A stretch of DNA of 29,589 nucleotides. Origin: PNKC01 sp039917655 (GTDB taxonomy: Bacteria; Chloroflexota; Dehalococcoidia; Tepidiformales; Tepidiformaceae). Where the stretch lies: the NCBI GenBank assembly GCA_039917655.1, contig JBDSJC010000119.1, positions 1 to 29,589 of the forward strand. Direction: 5' to 3'. The first letter of the stretch is position 1, and each line of letters begins with the position of its first letter. The notes beneath the pieces are model-generated. The model was not told the DNA's origin. It did not search any database and was given only the letters and a program-made list of their open reading frames with translations. Shown here piece after piece: positions 17,389 through 24,366 of this stretch. A program made the position numbers and the translations under genes.

Positions 17389-17949
17389 ATGATCCCTCTC
17401 ATCATCGTCGGCGTCATCGTCCTGATTATCGTCGGGTTCCTCTGGATAACCTACAACGGTCTCGTGACAGCCCGCATCCGGGTCAAGGAGGCGTACGCCG
17501 GCATCGACGTGCAGCTCAAGCGCCGCTCCAGCCTGATCCCGAACCTGGTGGAGACCGTTAAAGGCTACGCTTCCCACGAAAAGCAGATCTTCGAAAACGT
17601 CGCGGCCGCGCGGGCTGGTCTGATGAACGCCCAGGGCCCTGCTGCCGCTGCCCAGGCTGATAACATGCTCACCCAGGCGCTCGGAAAACTGTTCGCGGTC
17701 GCCGAGGCGTACCCGGACCTGAAGGCAAACACGAACTTCCTCGAACTGCAGCGCGAACTGACCGACACCGAGGACAAGATCGCCTACTCGCGCCAGTTCT
17801 ACAACTCCAACGTTGGCAACTACAACGAGAAGATCGCGGTCTTCCCGAACGTCCTGCTGGCGGGCATGTTCGGGTTTCATACCGAAGAGTTCTACGAAGC
17901 CGAAGCCGCATCGCGCGAGGAAGTCAACGTCTCGTTTTCGACCACGTAG
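17389..17949 (+). CDS. lemA: LemA family protein
   Basis: A 186-residue protein anchored by one N-terminal membrane helix (residues 3-23, PLIIVGVIVLIIVGFLWITY). It is followed by the LemA helical bundle: YNGLVTARIRVKEAYAGIDV, LKRRSSLIPNLVETVKGYA, HEKQIFENVAAARA, and the C-terminal RQFYNSNVGNYNEKIAVFPN with the typical GF..EEFY end. The biochemical role of LemA is not settled; it often sits next to M48 (HtpX) peptidases, as here, and is thought to work with them in membrane-protein quality control. The start is supported by GGAG 7 bases upstream. In this window a decayed transposase element separates it from the peptidase gene. Confidence 0.93.
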   Translation: MIPLIIVGVIVLIIVGFLWITYNGLVTARIRVKEAYAGIDVQLKRRSSLIPNLVETVKGYASHEKQIFENVAAARAGLMNAQGPAAAAQADNMLTQALGKLFAVAEAYPDLKANTNFLELQRELTDTEDKIAYSRQFYNSNVGNYNEKIAVFPNVLLAGMFGFHTEEFYEAEAASREEVNVSFSTT

Positions 17950-17965
17950 GTGGCGCACGAACCAG

Positions 17966-17996
17966 ATCAGAGCCGCGACCGGCAGGGAGCATCCGG
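17966..17996 (+). repeat. Left 31-bp inverted repeat
   Basis: Pairs with 18535-18565 with three mismatches. Contains the core GCGACCGGCAGGGAGC. Lies inside the apparent reading frame of the transposase. Confidence 0.8.
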
Positions 17997-18534
17997 CGTT
18001 CGGTGGCGCGACGCTTCGGCGCGGACCGGAGCGCTTGCCTACTTCCTGACCTTCACCTGCCACGGCACGTGGCTTCATGGAGATGACCGAGGCTCTGTCG
18101 ACCGCCAACACAACTCGTGGGACAGCGAACGTGTGGCTGTCGCAAGGGAGCGCAGGGAGTGCCTCGAGCGGTTCGGAATGGAGAATCCGCAGGTCAAGCT
18201 GGACGCGGAGCGGCGATTTTGCGTTGACAGGGCCACCCGCTACGCCTGCGCACGGCGGATCTGGGTGCTGCACGCTTTGAACGTCCGGACCAACCACTCC
18301 GTGCCGTCCTTTCGGGAAGTGACCCACCGGAGGCGATGTTGACGTCACTCAAGGCTTGGACGGCCCGCAGCCTCGCTGAGCCAGGATTAATCGAGCGCGG
18401 CGGGAAGGTGTGGACGCGTGGCGGTAGTACCCGGTATTTGTGGACAACGGACGACGTGGCAGCGGCAACCTGGTATGTGACCCACGGTCAGGGATTCGAT
18501 CTTGGCTCCGCGGCAGCGGTCGATAAGCCTGCCC

Positions 18535-18565
18535 CCGGACGCTCCCTGCCGGTCGCTGCTCAGAT
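18535..18565 (-). repeat. Right 31-bp inverted repeat
   Basis: Inverted copy of 17966-17996 with 28 of 31 matches. It ends about 20 bases before the start of the M48 peptidase gene. Confidence 0.8.
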
Positions 18566-18585
18566 TGATCACCCGGGGCATGGCC

Positions 18586-19521
18586 ATGAATCCTGAAACC
18601 ACTCCCGCCAGCGCCCCGGTCCTCATCTACGACCGCATAAGCGCGAACAAACGTAGCACGCTGTTTCTAATGTTCACCTTCGTGGTGCTTACGACTTCGC
18701 TGCTGGGAGTGATCATTTTCGCCGTCGGCGGCAACATCGGCGTCCTCGGGATCGTGGGCATCGCCTTGATTGTCTACGCAATCTTTTCATATTACGCCTC
18801 GACTAGCATCGTCCTCTCCATTTCCGGCGCGCACGAGGTGACGAAGGAGGAAGAGTGGGAGTTCGTCCGCCGCGTGGAGAATCTCTGCATCGGCGCCGGT
18901 TTACCGATGCCCAAGACCTGGGTGCTCGAAGATTCCGCGCCGAACGCTTTCGCCACCGGCCGCGACCCGAACCACTCGCACATCGTGGTCACCCGCGGCC
19001 TGCTTGATAAGCTCGAACCGATCGAACTGGAAGGCGTGCTCTCGCACGAGCTGTCACACATCGGGAACTATGACATTCGCTTGATGACCGTAGTCACCGT
19101 GCTCGTGGGCGTCATTGCCCTGGTCAGCGACCTCTTCCTGCGCTTTACGATTTTTGGCGGAGGCCGCCGAAGCGGGAACAAAGACCGCGGCGGCGGCCAG
19201 CTTCAGATCTTCTTGCTGGTGCTGGCAATCGTCCTTGCAATCCTCACACCCATTATCGCCCAGGCGATCCGATTCGCCGTCAGCCGGCGTCGCGAATACC
19301 TGGCGGACGCAAGCGGCGCGCTGCTCTGCCGCAACCCGGAAGCGCTGGCCCGCGCTCTCGAAAAGATCTCGGCCGACCCTGAGCCGCTCGAAGCGGCCAA
19401 CAAAGCGACCGCCCACCTCTATATCTCCAACCCGCTGAAAGAGCACGCCAGCTTCCTCAACAACATGTTCAATACCCACCCGCCAATCGAAGAGCGCATT
19501 CGCATCCTGCGCAACATGTAA
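18586..19521 (+). CDS. HtpX-type M48 family zinc metalloprotease
   Basis: A membrane-embedded peptidase of the HtpX type, with a likely role in degrading damaged membrane proteins. The 311-residue protein has two N-terminal membrane helices near residues 27-50 and 53-72. The zinc-binding HELSH follows at about 154-158 in GVLSHELSHIGNYD. Two more hydrophobic stretches follow (VVTVLVGVIALVSDLF and FLLVLAIVLAILTPIIAQAI), then RRREYLADASGALL with the third zinc ligand Glu. HPPIEERIRIL closes the protein as usual. ATG at 18586 has GGGG 7 bases upstream; an ATG at 18580 adds two residues. It probably once followed lemA directly, before the transposase element arrived. Confidence 0.93.
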   Translation: MNPETTPASAPVLIYDRISANKRSTLFLMFTFVVLTTSLLGVIIFAVGGNIGVLGIVGIALIVYAIFSYYASTSIVLSISGAHEVTKEEEWEFVRRVENLCIGAGLPMPKTWVLEDSAPNAFATGRDPNHSHIVVTRGLLDKLEPIELEGVLSHELSHIGNYDIRLMTVVTVLVGVIALVSDLFLRFTIFGGGRRSGNKDRGGGQLQIFLLVLAIVLAILTPIIAQAIRFAVSRRREYLADASGALLCRNPEALARALEKISADPEPLEAANKATAHLYISNPLKEHASFLNNMFNTHPPIEERIRILRNM

Positions 19522-19597
19522 CGGTCCAGCCGTTCGCTGATCGCAAGGGAAACGTGCACACTGGTATGCGCGCGCCAACACCATCAGGAGCAGTGCC

Positions 19598-20074
19598 TTG
19601 TCCGACAAATCAGAGTCCCTTGCCACCCTCGAAGCGAAGTACGACGAGTTCCGCGAAAAGATCAGCGGGCTCCCTGCGAAGGCCTACGACGAAGTCTGGC
19701 TGGGCGAGTGGAACCTGGCCCAGGTGCTGGGGCACATGGGCGGCTGGTTCGGCGAAATGGCAATCGGCCTGAAGCGCGTCGCAAACGGCGAACGCCCCAC
19801 GCCTGAGGGCGTGGACTACAGCGACGAGGACGCTTGGAACGCGAAATTCGCAGCGACTGCTGCTCCCGGTACGGCTGCGTTGAGCGACTTCGATGGCGCC
19901 TATTCGAACTACCGCGACGCCGCCAAAGCGCTGCCGGAGGAGAAGTTCGCGACAGATCCGCAGAGTGGCAAGGCCGGCATCGGCGCTCGGCTCCTGAGTG
20001 GCCCAGGGATCCACCACTTCGACGAGCACCGCCCCCAAATCGAAGAGTGGCTGAGCAAGCGCGACCCCGCGTAG
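19598..20074 (+). CDS. DinB/ClbS-like four-helix bundle protein
   Basis: A 158-residue protein. LATLEAKYDEFREKISGLPA, then VWLGEWNLAQVLGHMGGWFG, matches the DinB/DfsB superfamily pattern of a helix with a conserved W..L..HM..W. That His is usually a metal ligand. A later His pair in GPGIHHFDEHRPQIEEWL could complete a metal site. Family members include thiol-dependent transferases and protective proteins; the specific role is not readable. TTG at 19598 follows AGGAG by 7 bases, a good site that decides the start. It is 76 bases after the peptidase gene and 29 before the next gene, so it may be co-transcribed with the latter. Confidence 0.75.
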   Translation: MSDKSESLATLEAKYDEFREKISGLPAKAYDEVWLGEWNLAQVLGHMGGWFGEMAIGLKRVANGERPTPEGVDYSDEDAWNAKFAATAAPGTAALSDFDGAYSNYRDAAKALPEEKFATDPQSGKAGIGARLLSGPGIHHFDEHRPQIEEWLSKRDPA

Positions 20075-20103
20075 ACCGGCGTGTGGGCGACGGCCAGGAG
20101 AGG

Positions 20104-20763
20104 ATGCGTTTGGAGATACCCCTGTTCCCGTTGCGGACTGTCCTATTCCCGGGAATGGCTCTGCCGCTGCGCATCTTCGAAGAGCGTTATCGCGTTATGG
20201 TCGCCGAGTTACTCGAGTCTGGCGGCGTGTTCGGCGTCCTGCTTATTCGCGAAGGCGATGAAGTGGCTGGCGACGCGAAACCGTTCAGCGTTGGCACGAC
20301 GGCGCGGATTGAAGAGTGCACCGAGATGAGCGGGGGCCGGTACGCACTGAACGCCCGCGGCAGCCGCCGTTTTCGATTGCTCACCATGCTTGAACCTCGG
20401 CCGTACCCGTACGGCGACATCGAGATCATGCGCGACGAACCCGCCGAGCCGAGCGTCCAACTGCGGCGGGCTATCGAAACGGTCCGGGCAACATTCCCGA
20501 CGTATTTTCGGCTGGCGCTCTCGCTCACCGACCAGTGGGCGCAGGGGATGAAACTGCCCACGGGCGCGCATGAACTGGTGAATTTCCTGGGGCCCTGGGT
20601 GCAGGCGGACGAGGAGGCGAAGCAGCGGCTGCTCGAAATCGAACCCGCCGAAGAACGAGTCGCTCAACTGGCCGAACTGCTGGACGACCTCCTCACGCGC
20701 ACTCGCGAAGAAGTCGAGGAGTATCGCCGGCGGAAATTCAGTGGCCCTTCGGCGGAAAACTAA
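20104..20763 (+). CDS. Stand-alone Lon N-terminal (LON substrate-binding) domain protein
   Basis: A 219-residue protein made only of the Lon N-domain. EIPLFPLRTVLFPGMALPLR is the signature first strand. EERYRVMVAEL, FGVLLIREG, ARIEECTEM and RRFRLLTMLE follow, then a helical end with a charged tail (LLDDLLTRTREEVEEYRRRK). It lacks the AAA+ and protease domains of Lon, so it is not a protease. Such single-domain proteins are widespread and poorly characterised; a role in recognising damaged proteins is only suggested by the Lon domain. ATG at 20104 has AGGAGAGG directly before it; a GTG at 20083 would add seven residues. Convergent with nadA, with 18 bases between. Confidence 0.88.
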   Translation: MRLEIPLFPLRTVLFPGMALPLRIFEERYRVMVAELLESGGVFGVLLIREGDEVAGDAKPFSVGTTARIEECTEMSGGRYALNARGSRRFRLLTMLEPRPYPYGDIEIMRDEPAEPSVQLRRAIETVRATFPTYFRLALSLTDQWAQGMKLPTGAHELVNFLGPWVQADEEAKQRLLEIEPAEERVAQLAELLDDLLTRTREEVEEYRRRKFSGPSAEN

Positions 20764-20781
20764 CGGAGTCGGACGGTGCGC

Positions 20782-22002
20782 TCAGGGCAGGGCCAGCATC
20801 CGCTCCAGGGCTACCAGCGACCACCTGCGTGTCTCGGCGTCCACTTTGATTTCGTTGACGATGTGCCCCTGGAGCAGCCCTTCGAGCACCCACGCAAGGT
20901 AGGCAGGGTGGATGCGATACATCGTGCTGCATGGGCAAACCACCGGGTCCAGGCAGAACACCGTCTTGTCTTGGTTCGCCTTGGCCAGCCGGTTGACCAG
21001 ATTAATCTCCGTGCCCACCGCCCAAACGCTGCCAGCGGGCGCTTCCGTGACCGCCTTGATGATCACTTCGGTTGAGCCCCAGGCGTCGGCGGCCTGGACA
21101 ACTTCCCAGCGCGTCTCCGGGTGGACGATGACGTGCACGCCGGGATGCTCTCGCCGCGCCTTTTCGATCTGCTCGACCGAGAACCGCTGGTGGGTGCTGC
21201 AGTGCCCCTGCCAGAGAATAACTTTCGCCTTGCGGATCTGCTCCGGGGTAAGGCCGCCGTGAGGCATCCGCCAGTTCCAGAGGGCCATCTCATCGAGCGG
21301 GATGCCCATCTGGTAGCCGGTGTTTCGGCCGAGATGCTGGTCCGGGAAGAAGAGGATTTTGTCGCCCCGTTCGAAGGCCCAGGCGAACGTCTTGCCGGCG
21401 TTGCTGGAGGTGCAGACGATCCCGTTTCGTGCGCCAACGAACGACTTCAAGCTCGCGGTACTATTCATGTAGGTGACGGGGATCACTGTGGCCGCACCGT
21501 CCAGGGCTTCGCTGATTTCGTCCCAGGCGGCGTAGACGTCGTCCGGGTCTGCCATGTCGGCCATCGAGCAGCCGGCGGCGATATTCGGCAACATCACGCG
21601 CACGGTTTCGGGAGTGAGGATGTCCGCAGATTCGGCCATGAAGTGGACGCCGCAGAAGAGCACGTACTCAGCGCTCGTTTGGGCAGCGGCTAGCTGGGAA
21701 AGCTTGAAGCTGTCGCCCGTGAAGTCCGCGAACTTGATTACTTCGTCGCGCTGGTAATGGTGCCCGAGGATGACGAGCTTCTTGCCGAGCGCCGCTCGGG
21801 CCCGCGTGATCCGCTGGTCCAGTTCTTCGGGAGACATGTCCAGGTAGGCCCTGGGGATATCCTGCTGCCAGGTGATAAAGGCCGGTTCCTGGGACAGCGG
21901 CACCGGCACTAGCGCGTCAGTTGGACAAGTGTCCGGGTTCGAATACAGCGCGAGCAGTTCTTCATCGCTGGCCGCGGGGCGCTTGGCGGTCAAGGTAGTC
22001 AT
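20782..22002 (-). CDS. nadA: Quinolinate synthase
   Basis: Condenses iminoaspartate with dihydroxyacetone phosphate to quinolinate in NAD synthesis, using a 4Fe-4S cluster. The 406-residue protein is of the longer NadA type. VILGHHYQRDEVIKFADFTGDS (in two halves, about 77-98) carries the substrate His pair. Cluster cysteines are Cys117 in FCGVHFM, Cys268 in GHCSTHQRF and one of Cys356/Cys358 in VVCPCSTMYRI. ATG at 22002 has GGGAGG 7 bases upstream. No nadB or nadC adjoins it in the window. The upstream region carries two copies of the same operator-like inverted repeat, so NAD-linked control is likely. Confidence 0.96.
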   Translation of the reverse strand: MTTLTAKRPAASDEELLALYSNPDTCPTDALVPVPLSQEPAFITWQQDIPRAYLDMSPEELDQRITRARAALGKKLVILGHHYQRDEVIKFADFTGDSFKLSQLAAAQTSAEYVLFCGVHFMAESADILTPETVRVMLPNIAAGCSMADMADPDDVYAAWDEISEALDGAATVIPVTYMNSTASLKSFVGARNGIVCTSSNAGKTFAWAFERGDKILFFPDQHLGRNTGYQMGIPLDEMALWNWRMPHGGLTPEQIRKAKVILWQGHCSTHQRFSVEQIEKARREHPGVHVIVHPETRWEVVQAADAWGSTEVIIKAVTEAPAGSVWAVGTEINLVNRLAKANQDKTVFCLDPVVCPCSTMYRIHPAYLAWVLEGLLQGHIVNEIKVDAETRRWSLVALERMLALP

Positions 22003-22029
22003 CCGGATTCCTCCCACAGTGGAAGACTT

Positions 22030-22046
22030 AGTGTCACTTGTACACT
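22030..22046. promoter_or_regulatory. Operator-like inverted repeat 1 upstream of nadA
   Basis: AGTGT-N7-ACACT, extended by one matching base on each side (TAGTGT...ACACTA, 22029-22047). It lies 28 bases before the nadA ATG. The same architecture recurs at 22081-22097. Confidence 0.55.
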
Positions 22047-22080
22047 ATCTGGCCCGTCAACCTTGCCACGCGGCTGACAA

Positions 22081-22097
22081 AGTGTCAACCCAACACT
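22081..22097. promoter_or_regulatory. Operator-like inverted repeat 2 upstream of nadA
   Basis: AGTGT-N7-ACACT again, exactly 51 bases from the first copy, close to five helical turns. Both copies are preceded by GAC and two bases (GACNNAGTGTCA at 22025-22036 and 22076-22087). Probably bound cooperatively by one repressor. Confidence 0.5.
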
Positions 22098-22189
22098 AAC
22101 TCTCACGCAGCGGCAAAGCAGAGACCCGAGAGGACCGTGGGTGGCTTGGGAGGAGCCACTTTCTTCACCAAAACGATCAGATGAGTCTC

Positions 22190-22219
22190 TTGACAACGCC
22201 TCGGCGGTCCAAGGATACT
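22190..22219 (+). promoter_or_regulatory. Promoter of the first ArsR gene, apparently leaderless
   Basis: TTGACA (22190-22195) and GATACT (22214-22219) are separated by 18 bases. The -10 ends 7 bases before the ATG at 22227, so the start codon would be at the 5' end of the transcript. No Shine-Dalgarno site precedes the gene. Confidence 0.6.
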
Positions 22220-22226
22220 TCAGCAT

Positions 22227-22559
22227 ATGGTGAAGTATTCGCCCGTCATTGATGACACGTTGAGAGCGCTGGCGGATCCCACGCGCCGGGCGATCATCGA
22301 GCGGCTCACGCTCGGCGAGGCCTCGCTCAGTGAACTGGCGGCGCCGTTTGCTATTTCCTTGCCCGCCATTCACCGGCACGTCGAAATTCTTGACCGTTCG
22401 GGTCTCGTTTCCTGTACAAAACGGGGGCGCGTGCGCCACTGCCGGTTGGAGCCACGAGCTTTCGAGCCGCTGGCCGGCTGGATCGACCAACGCCGCGCAG
22501 AGTGGGATCGCCGGTTCGACGCGCTTGAACAACACCTGGCAGAGGAGCCCAAATCATGA
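22227..22559 (+). CDS. ArsR family transcriptional regulator, paired with an AHSA1 protein
   Basis: A 110-residue winged-helix protein. The helix-turn-helix reads LRALADPTRRAIIERLTLGE, then LSELAAPFAISLPAIHRHVE and ILDRSGLVSCTKRGR for the recognition helix and wing. It belongs to the ArsR subgroup that is coupled to an SRPBCC (AHSA1) gene, as here. No cysteine metal site of the ArsR/SmtB kind is evident (a single Cys before the wing), so the ligand is probably not a metal. Its ATGA overlap with the next gene (22556-22559) indicates translational coupling. It likely represses its own leaderless promoter. Confidence 0.93.
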   Translation: MVKYSPVIDDTLRALADPTRRAIIERLTLGEASLSELAAPFAISLPAIHRHVEILDRSGLVSCTKRGRVRHCRLEPRAFEPLAGWIDQRRAEWDRRFDALEQHLAEEPKS

Positions 22560-23008
22560 CCATGCCCGTCCAGATCGAAACCATTGTCCTTCGACGGACG
22601 TTCGACGTGCCCGTGGAGCGCGTCTACCGCGCATGGACGGAGATCGCCGAAGTATCTAACTGGTGGACCTGCGGCGAGGGGCTGCCAGGCACAATCCTCG
22701 AGCTCGACGTGCGGGTCGGTGGGAAGATGCGCGTCTCCTTCGCTAATCCCGGGGAGGAACCCTCCATCAACACCAGCGAGTATCTGGAAGTGGTCCCGAA
22801 CAGCAGGCTGGTGTTCAACATGACGCGGGTCAAGGCGGGCGTCGTGCGCGCTGAAACACGCTGCACCGTAGAGTTCCACGACCTGGGCGGACGGACCGAA
22901 ATCGTCCTGACCGACAGCGGGGTGGGCGGAGCTTCGAACGAAAAGGGCTGGACGCCTACACTCGCGAGCCTCGGCCGCTGGTTGGCGAGTGGCGACGCAC
23001 TGGCGTGA
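22556..23008 (+). CDS. AHSA1/SRPBCC-domain protein
   Basis: A 150-residue helix-grip protein of the activator-of-Hsp90-like (AHSA1) family, with a hydrophobic cavity for an unknown ligand. The opening TIVLRRTFDVPVERVYRAWT, then WWTCGEGLPG, then GGKMRVSF, YLEVVPNSRLVF and the final EKGWTPTLASLGRWL helix are the usual family landmarks. Its ATG overlaps the stop of the ArsR gene by 4 bases. Such ArsR-AHSA1 pairs recur in many bacteria, and the partner may sense or bind a small hydrophobic compound. A direct enzymatic role cannot be stated. Confidence 0.9.
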   Translation: MTMPVQIETIVLRRTFDVPVERVYRAWTEIAEVSNWWTCGEGLPGTILELDVRVGGKMRVSFANPGEEPSINTSEYLEVVPNSRLVFNMTRVKAGVVRAETRCTVEFHDLGGRTEIVLTDSGVGGASNEKGWTPTLASLGRWLASGDALA

Positions 23009-23082
23009 GTTCGCGCCGCGATTGCATTCGACCGACTGGTAGCAGCTGTCCAGACTGCTGCCGAACATAAAGGAGACCACGT

Positions 23083-24366
23083 ATGCCTCGAGTACATGTC
23101 CTGGTTGGCACCCGCAAGGGCGCATTTGTCTACAGTTCGGATGAGAACCGCGAAAACTGGCAGATCTCCGAGCCGATGATGCCGGGCTGGACCGTCCAGC
23201 ACATGGCCGCCGAAACGCGGCGTGGCGAATCGCGGCTCTACGCCGCCGCCAGTCACTGGGCCTGGGGGCCGTCGGTTTCGCGCAGTGACGACGGCGGCAA
23301 GACCTGGGACCAGCGCAGCCCAGGCCTCGCTTTTCCGGCGGATATGGGACTGGCCGTCGGTTACGTCTGGCACGTGGAGCCGGGTCACGAATCGCAGCCG
23401 GGCGTGATCTACGCCGGTACGCAGCCTGCGGCGATGTTCCGCAGCGACGACTGGGGCGAATCCTGGGCGCCCGTCGAAGCGATCACACGGCACAAGCTGC
23501 GCCCGCTCTGGGGGCCGACGGGTTCCGTCGGAGAGTCGTCGTTGCATTCGATCCAGGTGGACCCGCGGGACGCGAAGCGGGTTTTCATTTCGATCAGCTC
23601 CGGCGGGAGCTACATGACCGAAGACGGCGGCGAGACCTGGACGCTTTGTTCTCATGGAGTGGTGGTCACCACTCCGGCGGCAAAGGCTTTCCTGGCCGAA
23701 ATCGCCGAGATGTTTCCGAACCCGGAACTGCCGGAGGGCGTGGACCCGGCGGCGCTGGACGAGTTCCACAAGCTACGGCTGGACCGCAAGAACCCCGATC
23801 GGCTCTGGGGCCAATCGCACGTCGGCGTGTTCAAGTCGGAGGATCGCGGTCAGCATTGGGAAGACGTGACCAACGGCTTGCCGTCGTTCCACGGCTTCCC
23901 GATCGCGGTGACCAAGCGTGGGCCCGACCGTGTGTTTGTCATGCCGCTGGAGTTTGAAGCGAACAACTTCCGCGTTTGTCCCGGCCAACTGGCGGTTTAC
24001 CGCACGGATGACACTGGCAAGACGTGGGAGAGGCTGACGAACGGCCTCCCGGGGCCGCACAACTACCAGAGTGCCTACCGCCAGGCGATGGACACGGACG
24101 GAGCGGAATCGGAAGGCGTGTACTTGGGCACGACGAACGGCGAGGTGTACTACGGGCAGGACGGCGGCGACCAGTGGGTGCGGCTGCCCGGCACCCTGCC
24201 GCCAATCCTCTCGGTAACGGCGTTCGAAAGCGGCACCGCCGGGCTGTATGGCGGTGCTGCGACGCAAACGAAGAGGGCCGCTCTTCAAGCGGCCCTCTTC
24301 GTGTTGGTGCTAGCCTCGGGATGTCACGCCCGAATGTCCCGCAGGTGCTGCTGGAGGTCGATGTAG
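23083..24366 (+). CDS. BNR-repeat (sialidase-like beta-propeller) protein with an apparent stop-loss extension
   Basis: A 427-residue soluble protein without a signal peptide. It carries at least six Asp-box repeats of the form S.D.G..W: SRSDDGGKTW, FRSDDWGESW, MTEDGGETW, FKSEDRGQHW, YRTDDTGKTW and YGQDGGDQW. This fits a beta-propeller of the sialidase/photosystem-stability type. Proteins of this group are often called exo-alpha-sialidases, but the catalytic Arg triad is not evident, so the enzyme name is not warranted. ATG at 23083 has AAAGGAG upstream. The last 33 residues run through a strong hairpin (24268-24302) and overlap the convergent gene by 43 bases; a stop at codon 395 was probably lost. 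Confidence 0.85.
   Translation: MPRVHVLVGTRKGAFVYSSDENRENWQISEPMMPGWTVQHMAAETRRGESRLYAAASHWAWGPSVSRSDDGGKTWDQRSPGLAFPADMGLAVGYVWHVEPGHESQPGVIYAGTQPAAMFRSDDWGESWAPVEAITRHKLRPLWGPTGSVGESSLHSIQVDPRDAKRVFISISSGGSYMTEDGGETWTLCSHGVVVTTPAAKAFLAEIAEMFPNPELPEGVDPAALDEFHKLRLDRKNPDRLWGQSHVGVFKSEDRGQHWEDVTNGLPSFHGFPIAVTKRGPDRVFVMPLEFEANNFRVCPGQLAVYRTDDTGKTWERLTNGLPGPHNYQSAYRQAMDTDGAESEGVYLGTTNGEVYYGQDGGDQWVRLPGTLPPILSVTAFESGTAGLYGGAATQTKRAALQAALFVLVLASGCHARMSRRCCWRSM
24268..24302. terminator. Strong hairpin between convergent genes, probable bidirectional terminator
   Basis: A perfect 15-bp stem, ACGAAGAGGGCCGCT paired with AGCGGCCCTCTTCGT, around the 5-base loop CTTCA. No T tract follows on either strand. 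It serves the BNR gene on the plus strand and the NYN gene on the minus strand, and lies inside the present C-terminal frame of the BNR gene. Confidence 0.75.

Larger units (their letters stand above)
17966..18565 (+). mobile_element. Small IS200/RAYT-type element bounded by 31-bp inverted repeats
   Basis: The 31 bases at 17966-17996 and the reverse complement of 18535-18565 match at 28 positions, sharing the core GCGACCGGCAGGGAGC. They enclose nearly the whole frameshifted transposase. I read the roughly 600-bp unit as an element inserted between lemA and the M48 peptidase gene. IS200-like elements usually carry hairpin ends rather than long terminal inverted repeats; a pair of inverted REP sequences around a RAYT gene is the alternative reading. 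Confidence 0.7.
17950..18596 (+). pseudogene. IS200-like / REP-associated tyrosine (Y1) transposase, frameshifted
   Basis: The first reading frame holds LAYFLTFTCHGTWLHGDDRG and later RRIWVLHALNVRTNH, both typical of Y1 (HUH) transposases of the REP-associated type. Just after NH the frame is lost (about 18291-18297), where the family has N-H-hydrophobe-H, so the second His of the HUH motif is destroyed. The next frame then continues as LSGSDPPEAMLTSLKAWTAR, then VWTRGGSTRYLW and WYVTHGQGFDL, with the catalytic Tyr preserved. Restoring one base at the break would rebuild the protein. The only in-frame start, GTG at 17950, abuts the lemA stop and lies outside the left repeat. The gene is probably inactive. 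Confidence 0.85.

Noticed and set aside
19520..19534. AACGG-TCCAG-CCGTT hairpin at the stop of the M48 peptidase gene
   Set aside because: A stem of 5 bp without a T tract, too weak to call a terminator.
23083..24366. Calling the BNR-repeat protein a sialidase
   Set aside because: Asp-box repeats are shared by many beta-propellers; the arginine triad and nucleophile of sialidases could not be located.
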